7,754 bases of DNA from an uncultured Bacteroidales bacterium (GTDB taxonomy: Bacteria; Bacteroidota; Bacteroidia; Bacteroidales; Paludibacteraceae), in NCBI GenBank assembly GCA_937907165.1, contig CALCUH010000005.1, forward strand, positions 1-7,754, written 5' to 3'. Positions 1 through 7,654 of this stretch are shown in pieces. The notes beneath the pieces are model-generated. The model did no database searches. It was not told the origin of the DNA and worked only from the letters and a program-made list of their open reading frames with translations. The position numbers and the translations under genes are program-made. Position 1 is the first letter of the stretch, and the number at the start of each line of letters is the position of its first letter.

Positions 1-165
1 TGGATCCTTTTCAAAAAAGCGAATCCGCAATATTGTGTTTACTGGTATTCTGGAATGTATAGTTGACGATAGTAATGTTTAGCGGACACCAATAATAAAA
101 AACAAGTGATTTTAAATTAAAAATGAGCAAGTTATAACTTGATCAAACAATATTCATATCGTTGA
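1..165. other. Non-coding left flank, no supportable gene
   Basis: This stretch lies beyond the 3' end of the minus-strand tamB gene. All three plus-strand frames are open from the window edge but close early, at stops ending at 62, 66 and 82, so a short C-terminal tail of a plus-strand gene entering from the left is possible. None of the resulting 19 to 26 residue tails resembles a family I know. The minus strand has no good start or long frame. The stretch is AT-rich, especially from 93 to 165. It contains the palindrome at 128-141 and a GC-richer block, TTTAGCGGACACCAATAA at 78-95, that might be an insertion-element scar. Confidence 0.4.
128..141. repeat. Perfect 14-bp palindrome downstream of tamB
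   Basis: CAAGTTATAACTTG is identical to its own reverse complement. It lies 25 bases beyond the tamB stop codon. Read on the minus strand it could fold into a weak hairpin with a 5-bp stem and a TATA loop, followed by CTCATTTTTAATTT. That makes it a possible weak terminator for tamB, but the stem is short and AT-rich. It could equally be a protein-binding site or chance in AT-rich DNA. Confidence 0.4.
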
Positions 166-3100
166 TTACTGGTTTTCCTCTTGGCTCTTTTCTTTATTCT
201 CCGCCTTACCATCTTCCTCTTCGTCCTTTTTAAAGACGCCCTTGATGGATTTCCAATATGAATTCATCAATTCGGAGAAACTGTCGAAATCCTCATGGTA
301 GACCACACCGACACCCTGCGTGTTGGCGGCCTGTTTGAAATAACTGTTATTGGAACGATTGAAAGCCTTCGTTCTGAAACGTCCGGATTTGGACATCTTA
401 TACTCTATGTCAAAATCGACAATACTATTCGAGATATTGGAAGCCTCATCCACATCGTCGCGATAACCGAAGTTACCATTCAGTAACAACCTATCGTTGA
501 ACAATTGAGTGGAGAGCGCCACGTCGAACTCACTCGAAGCGCTGGTACCGTCCAACGTCGTAGTGGTCGGCTTATAGTTCAGACCGATGTTGATATCGCG
601 GCTCATCTTAGAAATCCAGTTGGAGAGCTGCGAAGAGAGCGTGGAGAAACCGACAGAAGAGAGTTCGGTAGTCGTCACACTCGAAAGCGTCGATCTGTCC
701 ATCGTATAGAAATGGCCCAAGGCAAGAAGCGAAGCCACGTTTCTATTGACCGCCTCCTCCGTATTGATCACACTCTTCAGCTTACCCCGCACATCCTCAT
801 CCGAGCTAGGCAAATCGATACCGAATTTGATGACAGGCTGATTGATGGTATTCGAGACATCCAGCAAGCAATGCACCGGCGTCGGCGTGGAGCGCAGATT
901 AGGGTCGTCGATGATATCCGTCAACGAAGCGTTCAAAGCATATTGCGCATGGATGTCGATAAACGCATTGTAAGGATTACCCGTCCAACGCACCGTACTA
1001 CCGCTATTAATGGCGAACTTCCTTGAAATAACGCTCTGGATCGTAAAGAGATAATCACCCTTATCGATTTCATAACTACCATACATCTTGAAATCATTCT
1101 CGCGGGAGTTATAAGTCAGACGCAAGTTACCCGAACCGAAAGCACGAATCAAATCACCCTGTTGCGCATCCATGATCAGCTGCACCTGAGCGACAGGCGT
1201 AGCGATGACACGAGCATCCACATAAATCTCCGTAGGCGAATTATTGGATTTCTCCCTGATCTTACGCAAGCGGTCACGTCTAAGCTTGCGTCTTTCAGCC
1301 ATCGTCTTGTTCTCTTCAGACTCCACAAAAGAGATGAAATTACACTCTTTCGTCGAAGAAGAGCCCTCCACAGGGACCGTCAGCAACGTATTATCCTGCG
1401 TCGTCATATTCAAGACAATATTCACCCGCTGGGAATTACCCGAGATATTCGCCCCACCCTTGACATATGCCTTACCGAAGAAGGTCTCATTGTCCTCCTC
1501 CTGCGTGTTGAGACCCAAGAACTTATCACAATTAAGGTCAAACGCATATTTGAAATTACGGAACCCGTCATGCAGCAACAATCCAGACAAGATGGCATGG
1601 TTACCCTCCTCATCATAGACAGGCGTCTGGTTCAACCGTATCGTGTTAGGCGTCAGGTAGACCGTATCAGACAAGACATAAGACGTGTTCAAATAAGTGA
1701 TATCGAAAGCCATGTTGCGCACATAAGGAGCGCCCTCCAGACCAATGTGACCGAACTTACCATACGCCTTCACGACACCACTCACCGTACCCGTATTGTT
1801 CGGCATCACATTCCGCAAATAATGGCGGAGGAACTTCAAATCCACATTTTTCAAATTGCCCTCAATATACAAAGAGTCGGCGCCCAAGTAGACACCGCCG
1901 AAGATATCGGAGCGATACAACTGCTCGTCGTACAAAGAGAGCAACTTGGATTTAAAGCCGATACAGTTCTGTTTTTCCAGCCAATAAGAGTTGACGGACA
2001 AGTCGCCAATCGTATAACCGTTGATCACAGCGTCATAGATATACAAATCCCCTTTGAAATGAGGCTTATCCAAAACATTATACAAGAAGACGTCACCATC
2101 GGAGACACCATCGAACGAGATGTCCTTGTTAGCGATGATATCACTGATATAATCCAATTTCATATCACTGAAATGGACATTGATACTATCCCCCGAAGCG
2201 GTTGAATTCACTCCGTTTATACGCAGGAACTGCGAACCATTGTTGAAATAGAAACTATCGACAGAGATTTTCTTCTTGTCCAGACAAACCTTACTATCGT
2301 GCAGCTTCCACTCCACATCATTCAAGATGATGGACGAAGGGAGAAGGTGGAAATCGGCGACAAGCCCCTCCCCCTTCAAGAAATCCTTGAAATGGGCATT
2401 CATAAAGACAGAGCCGCTGTAGGTCACATCCCCCGAATTACTGAAATTATACTTGAAATCGACGGAATCGTTATGCGTAAGCGTATTGATGGAAAAGAAA
2501 TACGGATTGCGTCGACCGCTCACAGGCTGACAAGTGGTTCGCAACATCGCCTTCAGTTCATCCTTAGGGTTCTCGAGGAGAATCAGCATATCAGACAGAA
2601 TCTTATTCTTAAACTGCATCTGATCAGACTCCAAGCGCAGACGGAAACGGTTGGTGGAATCATTAAGGAAACCCTTCAAACGAGTCTGCTCCAAGATGGA
2701 GAAAGGCAACTCGTAAGCATCGTTGATCGGCTCGGTATTATCCACCACAAAATCAAACGTGAAATCATTCTTCCGTTTCTTTTCAGGCTTCAAGAGTTCC
2801 TCCTTCACCAAAGAAGGCAGGTAATGATGCGCCAAGTTATGGAAACACTTCTTGAGGGTAGAAAACTGATATTGACCGACCACGCTACCATTGATATAGT
2901 CCGAATAGACCGTCAGCTTACGCTTGTTCTTTCCCTCCACGGTAGACGCGACGCTCAGATTATTGATATTCAACTGTCTGTCATCATTATCGAACACCAC
3001 ATTATCCAAAGAGAAAGAACCCTCTATGTTATCGATTGAATTACCGACGAAATTAGTCTCCACATCAAAAGAGATCCTCGCCTTATCATATTTCGTAATG

Positions 3101-4707
3101 AGATGCGTCTCGCTCAAGTTCAGTTTGTCCACATGGGAAGAGAAATGGTACAATGGCATATCATGCTTCTTGAAATCAGCCTTACCCGAGAAGTTCACCT
3201 CCGCGTTCTTATCGCTCATGACCATCTCGCCATCGAAACCGTCACCGTCGAAACGCCCATTCAAACGGATATTTTCGTAACAATAATTTTTAAAAGAGAA
3301 GGAATCCACCTTACCCTCGACGCCAAGGATGAAATTACGATCCGCAACCTTATTCAAATCAATGTTCAGACACATCGTCACATCCCCCACCTGCGATTTC
3401 TCGCCGAAGATACGGGCAAGATGGTAATCCTTGGAACTGATTTCACCCACCGCCTTGTAAGAATTCAACAACAAATCAGGAGACTGGAAATTAGCCCTCA
3501 CATTCATATCACCCGCCACGGAAGAGACAACGCCCTGCGCGAGCAAATCATTCATCGTTCCCCTCAACACACCCTTATAGGCGACCGAGCCTAAAGAATC
3601 AAGCGACTTAGGCAAAAGCACCTCCCTATCGATAGCCACATAAAGGATATCCGTCAACTCGATAGGCGAAGAGGAGAGACGATCCACATTAGCGTCAATG
3701 TAAAATTTAGAAGGCTCCGGGAAGAGATTATTCAAGAAGAAATCGCCATAAAAACGAGTATTGTCGCCATACCCCAACCGAAGACCATTCAAACGGAAAG
3801 AGGAAGGACTACCGACAATGGCGCCGCTGAGACGCACATCCTCGAGTAAGACATCCAAGGCGGGATGGAAGGCGGAAAAATCCCCCGGACGAAGTCTGGA
3901 AGGAGCTATATTCACAATACCGTTCAGACGATTGATAGGATCTTCGAAAGCCTTAAAATTATCATGACGAAGCAAAATTTGGTCGAAACGCAGATGACTG
4001 CGGGGAGCCGCCAATACAAGATCCGTTACATAAATCCGCTCCTTATTCACATCCACCAACGCAGAGATAGTATCCACCACCAAGCCGGACTTCTCATGGA
4101 AAGAAATCTCATCAATCAGCACATGCAAAGAATCGCCCGAGAATGAACTCACATAAAGTCTACCACACAAATCACTCACCAACAAATCATTAGGGTCCAA
4201 CCGTCCCACCAAATCCTTCTTGTTAGGATTTCTGAACGAAACCTCGCACTCATTGAAAGCTACAGACTCCATATCCATGGACCACTGCAGCGAAAGCGTG
4301 TCATCATCTTTAGACTTGAAAGCGTCGACGAAGAACTGGAAATTAGGCACATTATCGCTATCGACAGAAAGGTTAGCCTTCATGCCGGAAAATTGGATCG
4401 TACGGAAAGAGATGGTGGAAGAAAAGAGTTTCATCAGATTGATGGTCACCTTGGCGCGGTTCCATGAGAGGAGCGTATCATTCTTCAAATCCTTCACATA
4501 GACATCATGAAGCACGAAGCTATTCGGGAAAGACCATTCCACATGGTCCATACCGATTTCGCTGCCCACCTGTTTGGAAAGGCTTTCGGTCAAGACGCCT
4601 ACTACCCGATGCTGGATTCTTTCATTTTGGAACGCCGCATAAAGCAAGAGAAGTGATAGGAAAACCACTCCCAAAACTGACAACAATATATACGTCAACT
4701 TTTTCAT
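166..4707 (-). CDS. tamB: TamB/AsmA-type envelope protein, translocation and assembly module
   Basis: Encodes 1513 residues. Residues about 4-26 form one hydrophobic helix after MKK, an uncleaved inner-membrane anchor. About 950 residues of amphipathic beta-rich sequence follow, as expected for the long lipid-conducting groove of AsmA-like proteins. The C-terminal TamB (DUF490) domain covers roughly 1000-1450, with the family-typical GDYLFTI (1217-1223) and RWTGNP (1240-1245). TamB family proteins span the periplasm and help outer-membrane protein assembly or phospholipid transport; the role here is inferred. Unusual details are a strongly basic stretch at about 1137-1153 inside the C-terminal domain and an acidic and lysine-rich tail at about 1493-1513. 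An in-frame TTG at 4725 would add six residues, but it lies inside the promoter -7 box, so I chose the ATG at 4707. The frame is intact. No TamA-like partner is present in the window. Confidence 0.88.
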   Translation of the reverse strand: MKKLTYILLSVLGVVFLSLLLLYAAFQNERIQHRVVGVLTESLSKQVGSEIGMDHVEWSFPNSFVLHDVYVKDLKNDTLLSWNRAKVTINLMKLFSSTISFRTIQFSGMKANLSVDSDNVPNFQFFVDAFKSKDDDTLSLQWSMDMESVAFNECEVSFRNPNKKDLVGRLDPNDLLVSDLCGRLYVSSFSGDSLHVLIDEISFHEKSGLVVDTISALVDVNKERIYVTDLVLAAPRSHLRFDQILLRHDNFKAFEDPINRLNGIVNIAPSRLRPGDFSAFHPALDVLLEDVRLSGAIVGSPSSFRLNGLRLGYGDNTRFYGDFFLNNLFPEPSKFYIDANVDRLSSSPIELTDILYVAIDREVLLPKSLDSLGSVAYKGVLRGTMNDLLAQGVVSSVAGDMNVRANFQSPDLLLNSYKAVGEISSKDYHLARIFGEKSQVGDVTMCLNIDLNKVADRNFILGVEGKVDSFSFKNYCYENIRLNGRFDGDGFDGEMVMSDKNAEVNFSGKADFKKHDMPLYHFSSHVDKLNLSETHLITKYDKARISFDVETNFVGNSIDNIEGSFSLDNVVFDNDDRQLNINNLSVASTVEGKNKRKLTVYSDYINGSVVGQYQFSTLKKCFHNLAHHYLPSLVKEELLKPEKKRKNDFTFDFVVDNTEPINDAYELPFSILEQTRLKGFLNDSTNRFRLRLESDQMQFKNKILSDMLILLENPKDELKAMLRTTCQPVSGRRNPYFFSINTLTHNDSVDFKYNFSNSGDVTYSGSVFMNAHFKDFLKGEGLVADFHLLPSSIILNDVEWKLHDSKVCLDKKKISVDSFYFNNGSQFLRINGVNSTASGDSINVHFSDMKLDYISDIIANKDISFDGVSDGDVFLYNVLDKPHFKGDLYIYDAVINGYTIGDLSVNSYWLEKQNCIGFKSKLLSLYDEQLYRSDIFGGVYLGADSLYIEGNLKNVDLKFLRHYLRNVMPNNTGTVSGVVKAYGKFGHIGLEGAPYVRNMAFDITYLNTSYVLSDTVYLTPNTIRLNQTPVYDEEGNHAILSGLLLHDGFRNFKYAFDLNCDKFLGLNTQEEDNETFFGKAYVKGGANISGNSQRVNIVLNMTTQDNTLLTVPVEGSSSTKECNFISFVESEENKTMAERRKLRRDRLRKIREKSNNSPTEIYVDARVIATPVAQVQLIMDAQQGDLIRAFGSGNLRLTYNSRENDFKMYGSYEIDKGDYLFTIQSVISRKFAINSGSTVRWTGNPYNAFIDIHAQYALNASLTDIIDDPNLRSTPTPVHCLLDVSNTINQPVIKFGIDLPSSDEDVRGKLKSVINTEEAVNRNVASLLALGHFYTMDRSTLSSVTTTELSSVGFSTLSSQLSNWISKMSRDINIGLNYKPTTTTLDGTSASSEFDVALSTQLFNDRLLLNGNFGYRDDVDEASNISNSIVDFDIEYKMSKSGRFRTKAFNRSNNSYFKQAANTQGVGVVYHEDFDSFSELMNSYWKSIKGVFKKDEEEDGKAENKEKSQEENQ

Positions 4708-4722
4708 CCCAAAAAACCTTTG

Positions 4723-4754
4723 CAAAGATAGTATTTATGAATCATTTTCACGAA
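4723..4754 (-). promoter_or_regulatory. Predicted Bacteroidota-type promoter of tamB
   Basis: On the minus strand, TATCTTTG at 4730-4723 matches the Bacteroidota -7 consensus TAnnTTTG exactly. TTCG at 4754-4751, 20 bases upstream, matches three of four bases of the -33 TTTG element. Transcription would begin near 4716-4719, giving a leader of only about 10 bases before the ATG at 4707. The leader length is inferred. Confidence 0.6.
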
Positions 4755-4849
4755 TGGAGACGCATCGTATCGTGTTAAAAATACCTACTTTTAAAATAAT
4801 TTATAATTATGTGATAAAATAATAGCGAAAAACGCATTGAAAAATTAAA

Positions 4850-4881
4850 TTTCCTTTTTACAGAAAAAAAAGTTACTTTTG
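4850..4881 (+). promoter_or_regulatory. Predicted Bacteroidota-type promoter of the oxidoreductase operon
   Basis: TACTTTTG at 4874-4881 matches the -7 consensus TAnnTTTG exactly. TTTC at 4850-4853 is a three-of-four match to the -33 element with a 20-base spacer. Transcription would begin near 4886-4889, leaving an A-rich leader of about 30 bases without a Shine-Dalgarno sequence, which is usual in this phylum. No riboswitch or operator is evident in the leader. Confidence 0.6.
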
Positions 4882-4919
4882 CGGATAATTTAAAATCGAC
4901 ATAAAAAATAAGAACAAAA

Positions 4920-5147
4920 ATGGCTAAAATTCAAGGAGCTGTTGTAGTTAACAAAGACAGATGCAAGGGATGCCAACTTTGTGTGGTAGCTTGTCCGGCC
5001 AATGTATTGGCGATGTCTAAACAAGTTAACGCTAAAGGTTACAATTACGCCATCATGGCAAATGAAGAAGCGTGCGTAGGCTGCGCAAGTTGTGGTATCG
5101 TATGTCCAGACGGATGTATTTCAGTGTATAAAACGAAAATAGATTAA
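4920..5147 (+). CDS. 2x[4Fe-4S] ferredoxin-type subunit of 2-oxoacid:ferredoxin oxidoreductase
   Basis: A 75-residue protein (delta, or KorD/VorD-type, subunit). It has two CxxCxxCxxxCP motifs: cysteines 15, 18, 21 and 25, and cysteines 52, 55, 58 and 62. Each motif pair typically binds one [4Fe-4S] cluster by crossing over, the bacterial-type ferredoxin fold. C66 is an extra cysteine. It should carry electrons between the catalytic beta subunit and the free ferredoxin pool in the cytoplasm. It is the first gene of the operon, 7 bases before the alpha subunit. The ATG follows an A-rich leader and the predicted promoter. Length and motifs fit the family; it could in principle act as a free ferredoxin, but the operon position favours a dedicated subunit. 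Confidence 0.93.
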   Translation: MAKIQGAVVVNKDRCKGCQLCVVACPANVLAMSKQVNAKGYNYAIMANEEACVGCASCGIVCPDGCISVYKTKID

Positions 5148-5154
5148 GATAAAG

Positions 5155-6234
5155 ATGAGTGAAGAAGTAAAATTAATGAAAGGTAACGAGGCTATCGCCC
5201 ACGCCGCAATCCGTTGCGGATGCGATGGTTACTTCGGTTACCCTATCACTCCTCAGTCCGAGGTTATGGAGACCCTTATGGAGGTTGAGCCATGGAAAGA
5301 GACAGGAATGGTAGTATTACAAGCGGAAAGTGAAGTTTCCTCCATCAACATGGTTTATGGTGGAGCCGCAACAGGTAAAAAAGTCATGACATCCTCTTCC
5401 AGCCCGGGTGTTTCCCTGATGCAAGAGGGTATCTCATACATGGCGGGTGCCGAGTTGCCTGCCTTAATCGTCAACGTAATGCGTGGCGGACCGGGTCTTG
5501 GAACCATTCAACCTAGCCAGTCAGATTACTTCCAGACCACCAAAGGCGGCGGACACGGAGACTATCGTTTGATCGCATTGGCTCCTGCTTCCGTTCAAGA
5601 GATGGCAGACTTCGTAGGTTTGGCTTTCGACTTGGCATTCAAATACAGAAACCCGGCTATCATCTTGGCTGATGGTGTCATCGGACAGATGATGGAGAAG
5701 GTCGTTCTTCCGGACTACCAACCAAGAAGGACCGACGAGGAGATCGAAAAGCAATGTCCTTGGGCCGCTACCGGAAGGAAGATGAGCCGCAAGAACAACA
5801 TCATCACCTCATTGGAGTTGAAGCCAGAGGTTATGGAACAGAACAACCTCCGTTTCCAAGCTAAATACAAACAAATCGAGGAGAACGAAGTACGCTACGA
5901 AGAGATTCTTTGCGACGATGCGGAATACCTATTGGTTGCGTTCGGATGTTCAGCGCGTATCTGCCAAAAGGCTTGCGAGTTGGCTCGTGCGGAAGGCATC
6001 AAGTTAGGACTTCTCCGTCCTATCACATTGTGGCCTTTCCCGACCAAAGTTATCGCCAAGTATGCTGATAAGGTAAAAGCGATGTTGTCCGTAGAGTTGA
6101 ACGCCGGTCAGATGGTTGAGGATGTACGCTTGGCTGTCAATGGTAAGGTTCCGGTTGAACACTACGGTCGTTTGGGCGGTATCGTATTCACTCCAGATGA
6201 GATCGTGAACGCAGTGAAGACTAAATTGATGTAA
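5155..6234 (+). CDS. vorB: 2-oxoacid:ferredoxin oxidoreductase alpha subunit, VorB type (KorA-like)
   Basis: A 359-residue protein carrying the pyrimidine-binding half of the thiamine diphosphate site and the adjoining transketolase C-terminal-like domain. Visible family motifs are YPITPQSE (29-36), the ESE at 58-60 following the first Rossmann-like strands, GGPGLGTIQPSQ (111-122), KGGGHGDYR (130-138), LRPITLWPFP (287-296) and ELNAGQM (315-321). The enzyme converts a 2-oxoacid plus CoA and oxidised ferredoxin into acyl-CoA, CO2 and reduced ferredoxin, reversibly. The sequence resembles proteins named 3-methyl-2-oxobutanoate dehydrogenase subunit VorB, but the same family is also annotated as 2-oxoglutarate synthase (KorA), so the substrate remains open. 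The start is set by an ATG 7 bases after the ferredoxin stop. Codons such as CGT, GGT and AAC are frequent by eye, suggesting strong expression. Confidence 0.92.
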   Translation: MSEEVKLMKGNEAIAHAAIRCGCDGYFGYPITPQSEVMETLMEVEPWKETGMVVLQAESEVSSINMVYGGAATGKKVMTSSSSPGVSLMQEGISYMAGAELPALIVNVMRGGPGLGTIQPSQSDYFQTTKGGGHGDYRLIALAPASVQEMADFVGLAFDLAFKYRNPAIILADGVIGQMMEKVVLPDYQPRRTDEEIEKQCPWAATGRKMSRKNNIITSLELKPEVMEQNNLRFQAKYKQIEENEVRYEEILCDDAEYLLVAFGCSARICQKACELARAEGIKLGLLRPITLWPFPTKVIAKYADKVKAMLSVELNAGQMVEDVRLAVNGKVPVEHYGRLGGIVFTPDEIVNAVKTKLM

Positions 6235-6255
6235 TTCACTTAATCGAAAAAGAAA

Positions 6256-7032
6256 ATGGCTTTAGAAGATATAATAAAACCTGAGAATCTGGTATATAAG
6301 AAACCGGATATCTTGAACGACAACCCGATGCACTATTGCCCAGGCTGTAGCCATGGTGTCGTTCACAAGCTGATCGCCGAAGTAATCGAAGAGATGGGCT
6401 TAGTAGAGGACACAATCGGTGTAACTCCTGTAGGTTGTGCGGTTTTCGCATACAACTACATCGACATCGACTGGGAAGAGGCTGCGCACGGTCGCGCACC
6501 AGCGTTGGCTACCGCTATCAAGCGTCTCCGTCCTAACAAATTGGTCTTCACCTACCAAGGTGACGGTGACCTCGCCGCTATCGGTACGGCAGAGACAATC
6601 CACGCTTGCAACCGTGGTGAAAACATCGCCATCATCTTCATCAACAACGGTATCTACGGTATGACCGGCGGTCAGATGGCTCCGACTACTATCGAAGGTA
6701 TGAAGACCGCTACTTGTCCTTACGGCCGTGACGTGAAGTTGAATGGTTATCCGTTGAAGATCACCAACCAATTGAAGGATTTGGAAGGCATCCGTTTCGT
6801 AACCCGTCAGAGCGTACAAAACGCGGCTGCGGTGCGTAAGACGAAGAAGGCTATCAGAAAAGCGTTCGAAAATTGTATGGACGGTAAAGGCGGCGCTAAC
6901 GTCGTTGAGGTCGTTTCCACTTGCTCGTCAGGTTGGAAGCTCACCCCTGAGAAAGCCAACAAATGGATGGAGGAGAACATGTTCCCTCAATATCCGCTCG
7001 GTGACCTTATTGACAAAGACGCTAACAAATAA
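6256..7032 (+). CDS. 2-oxoacid:ferredoxin oxidoreductase beta subunit, TPP-binding (KorB-like)
   Basis: A 258-residue catalytic subunit that holds the diphosphate end of thiamine diphosphate through Mg2+. The motif starts at GDGD (102-105) and ends at the NN of NNGIYGMTGGQ (130-140). The N-terminal CPGC (cysteines 28 and 31), PVGC (cysteine 61) and the later cysteine 223 in VVSTCSSGW match the pattern by which beta subunits of this family bind one proximal [4Fe-4S] cluster; this ligand assignment is by analogy. HGRAPALATAIK (78-89) is another family segment. The subunit pairs with the alpha subunit to form the active site and passes electrons to the ferredoxin subunit. It lies 21 bases after the alpha gene with an AAAAAGAAA leader. 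Length is normal for beta subunits of split enzymes. Confidence 0.93.
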   Translation: MALEDIIKPENLVYKKPDILNDNPMHYCPGCSHGVVHKLIAEVIEEMGLVEDTIGVTPVGCAVFAYNYIDIDWEEAAHGRAPALATAIKRLRPNKLVFTYQGDGDLAAIGTAETIHACNRGENIAIIFINNGIYGMTGGQMAPTTIEGMKTATCPYGRDVKLNGYPLKITNQLKDLEGIRFVTRQSVQNAAAVRKTKKAIRKAFENCMDGKGGANVVEVVSTCSSGWKLTPEKANKWMEENMFPQYPLGDLIDKDANK

Positions 7033-7044
7033 AAATCAGACGAA

Positions 7045-7581
7045 ATGAAAGAAGAAATCATCATAGCTGGATTCGGAGGACAGGGTGTCCTCTCTATGGG
7101 TAAGATTCTTGCTTACTCTGGTTTGATGCAAGGCAAAGAGGTTACTTGGATGCCTGCTTACGGTCCCGAACAACGTGGTGGTACAGCCAACTGTACGGTT
7201 ATCTTGAGTGACGAGAAGATCAGTTCTCCTATTTTGAACTCATACGATACCGCCATCATCTTGAACCAACAATCATTGGACAAGTTCGAGAGTACAATCA
7301 AACCTGGTGGAACTCTGATCTACGATCCTTACGGAATCACAACAGCACCTACAAGAACAGACATCAACATTCATAAGATCAACGCAATGGATGCATGTAT
7401 CGAAATGAATGCTGCAAAATCATTCAATATGATTCTTTTGGGTGGATTTTTAAAGATCAGACCTATTGTTGAATTGGAAAATGTGTTGAAAGGTTTGAAG
7501 AAAACCCTTCCAGAACGCCATCATCACCTTATTCCAATGAACGAAGCTGCATTGAAGAAGGGCATGGAGATTATTAAGTAA
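7045..7581 (+). CDS. 2-oxoacid:ferredoxin oxidoreductase gamma subunit (KorC-like)
   Basis: A 178-residue protein of the pyruvate/ketoisovalerate oxidoreductase catalytic (gamma) domain family. GFGGQGV (9-15) near the N-terminus and YGPEQRGGTANC (39-50) are its hallmark motifs. In related enzymes this domain contributes to CoA binding and to packing against the alpha and beta subunits. It begins 12 bases after the beta subunit and closes the operon, with an intrinsic terminator 14 bases beyond its stop. Its length is typical and nothing is missing. Having gamma as a separate gene, rather than fused to alpha as in many two-subunit archaeal enzymes, indicates a four-subunit enzyme. Confidence 0.92.
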   Translation: MKEEIIIAGFGGQGVLSMGKILAYSGLMQGKEVTWMPAYGPEQRGGTANCTVILSDEKISSPILNSYDTAIILNQQSLDKFESTIKPGGTLIYDPYGITTAPTRTDINIHKINAMDACIEMNAAKSFNMILLGGFLKIRPIVELENVLKGLKKTLPERHHHLIPMNEAALKKGMEIIK

Positions 7582-7595
7582 TCTTATGTTATATA

Positions 7596-7627
7596 AAGGC
7601 ATCGGCTTTGGTCGATGCCTTCTTTTT
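7596..7627 (+). terminator. Intrinsic terminator of the oxidoreductase operon
   Basis: The arms AAGGCATCG (7596-7604) and CGATGCCTT (7613-7621) pair perfectly over 9 bp around an 8-base loop. A pyrimidine tract, C followed by five T at 7622-7627, comes directly after. It sits 14 bases after the gamma-subunit stop and separates the operon from the next gene. Confidence 0.88.
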
Positions 7628-7654
7628 CACAAACAGAGATATTATAGCTATTTC

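Noticed and set aside
110..122. AT-only inverted repeat TTTTAA-A-TTAAAA near the left edge
   Set aside because: Pure A/T composition in an AT-rich stretch makes chance likely, and it would form no stable hairpin.
505..3594. Long plus-strand open frames of 173, 347, 246 and 163 codons opposite tamB
   Set aside because: They lie antisense to an intact, family-recognisable gene. Their translations are skewed to Arg, Ile, Gln and His with no domain, signal or hydrophobic pattern, as expected of the reverse frame of a coding sequence.
3761..4778. Shorter plus-strand frames opposite the 5' part of tamB, the last one reaching past its start
   Set aside because: No recognisable protein, no promoter or leader, and full or near-full overlap with tamB; they are shadows.
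4796..4835. Small inverted repeats ATAATT-TAT-AATTAT and GCG-AAAAA-CGC between the divergent promoters
   Set aside because: Too short and AT-rich to call as operators or terminators on their own; mentioned only as context for the divergent region.
6437..6664. Plus-strand 75-codon frame rich in Ser and Thr within the beta subunit gene
   Set aside because: A different-frame overlap of a conserved gene. Its Ser/Thr/Val bias reflects the codon pattern of the real frame, not a new protein.
5521..6819. Minus-strand frames of 77, 87 and 139 codons within the alpha and beta subunit genes
   Set aside because: Antisense to strongly conserved genes, with compositions typical of reverse-strand shadows.
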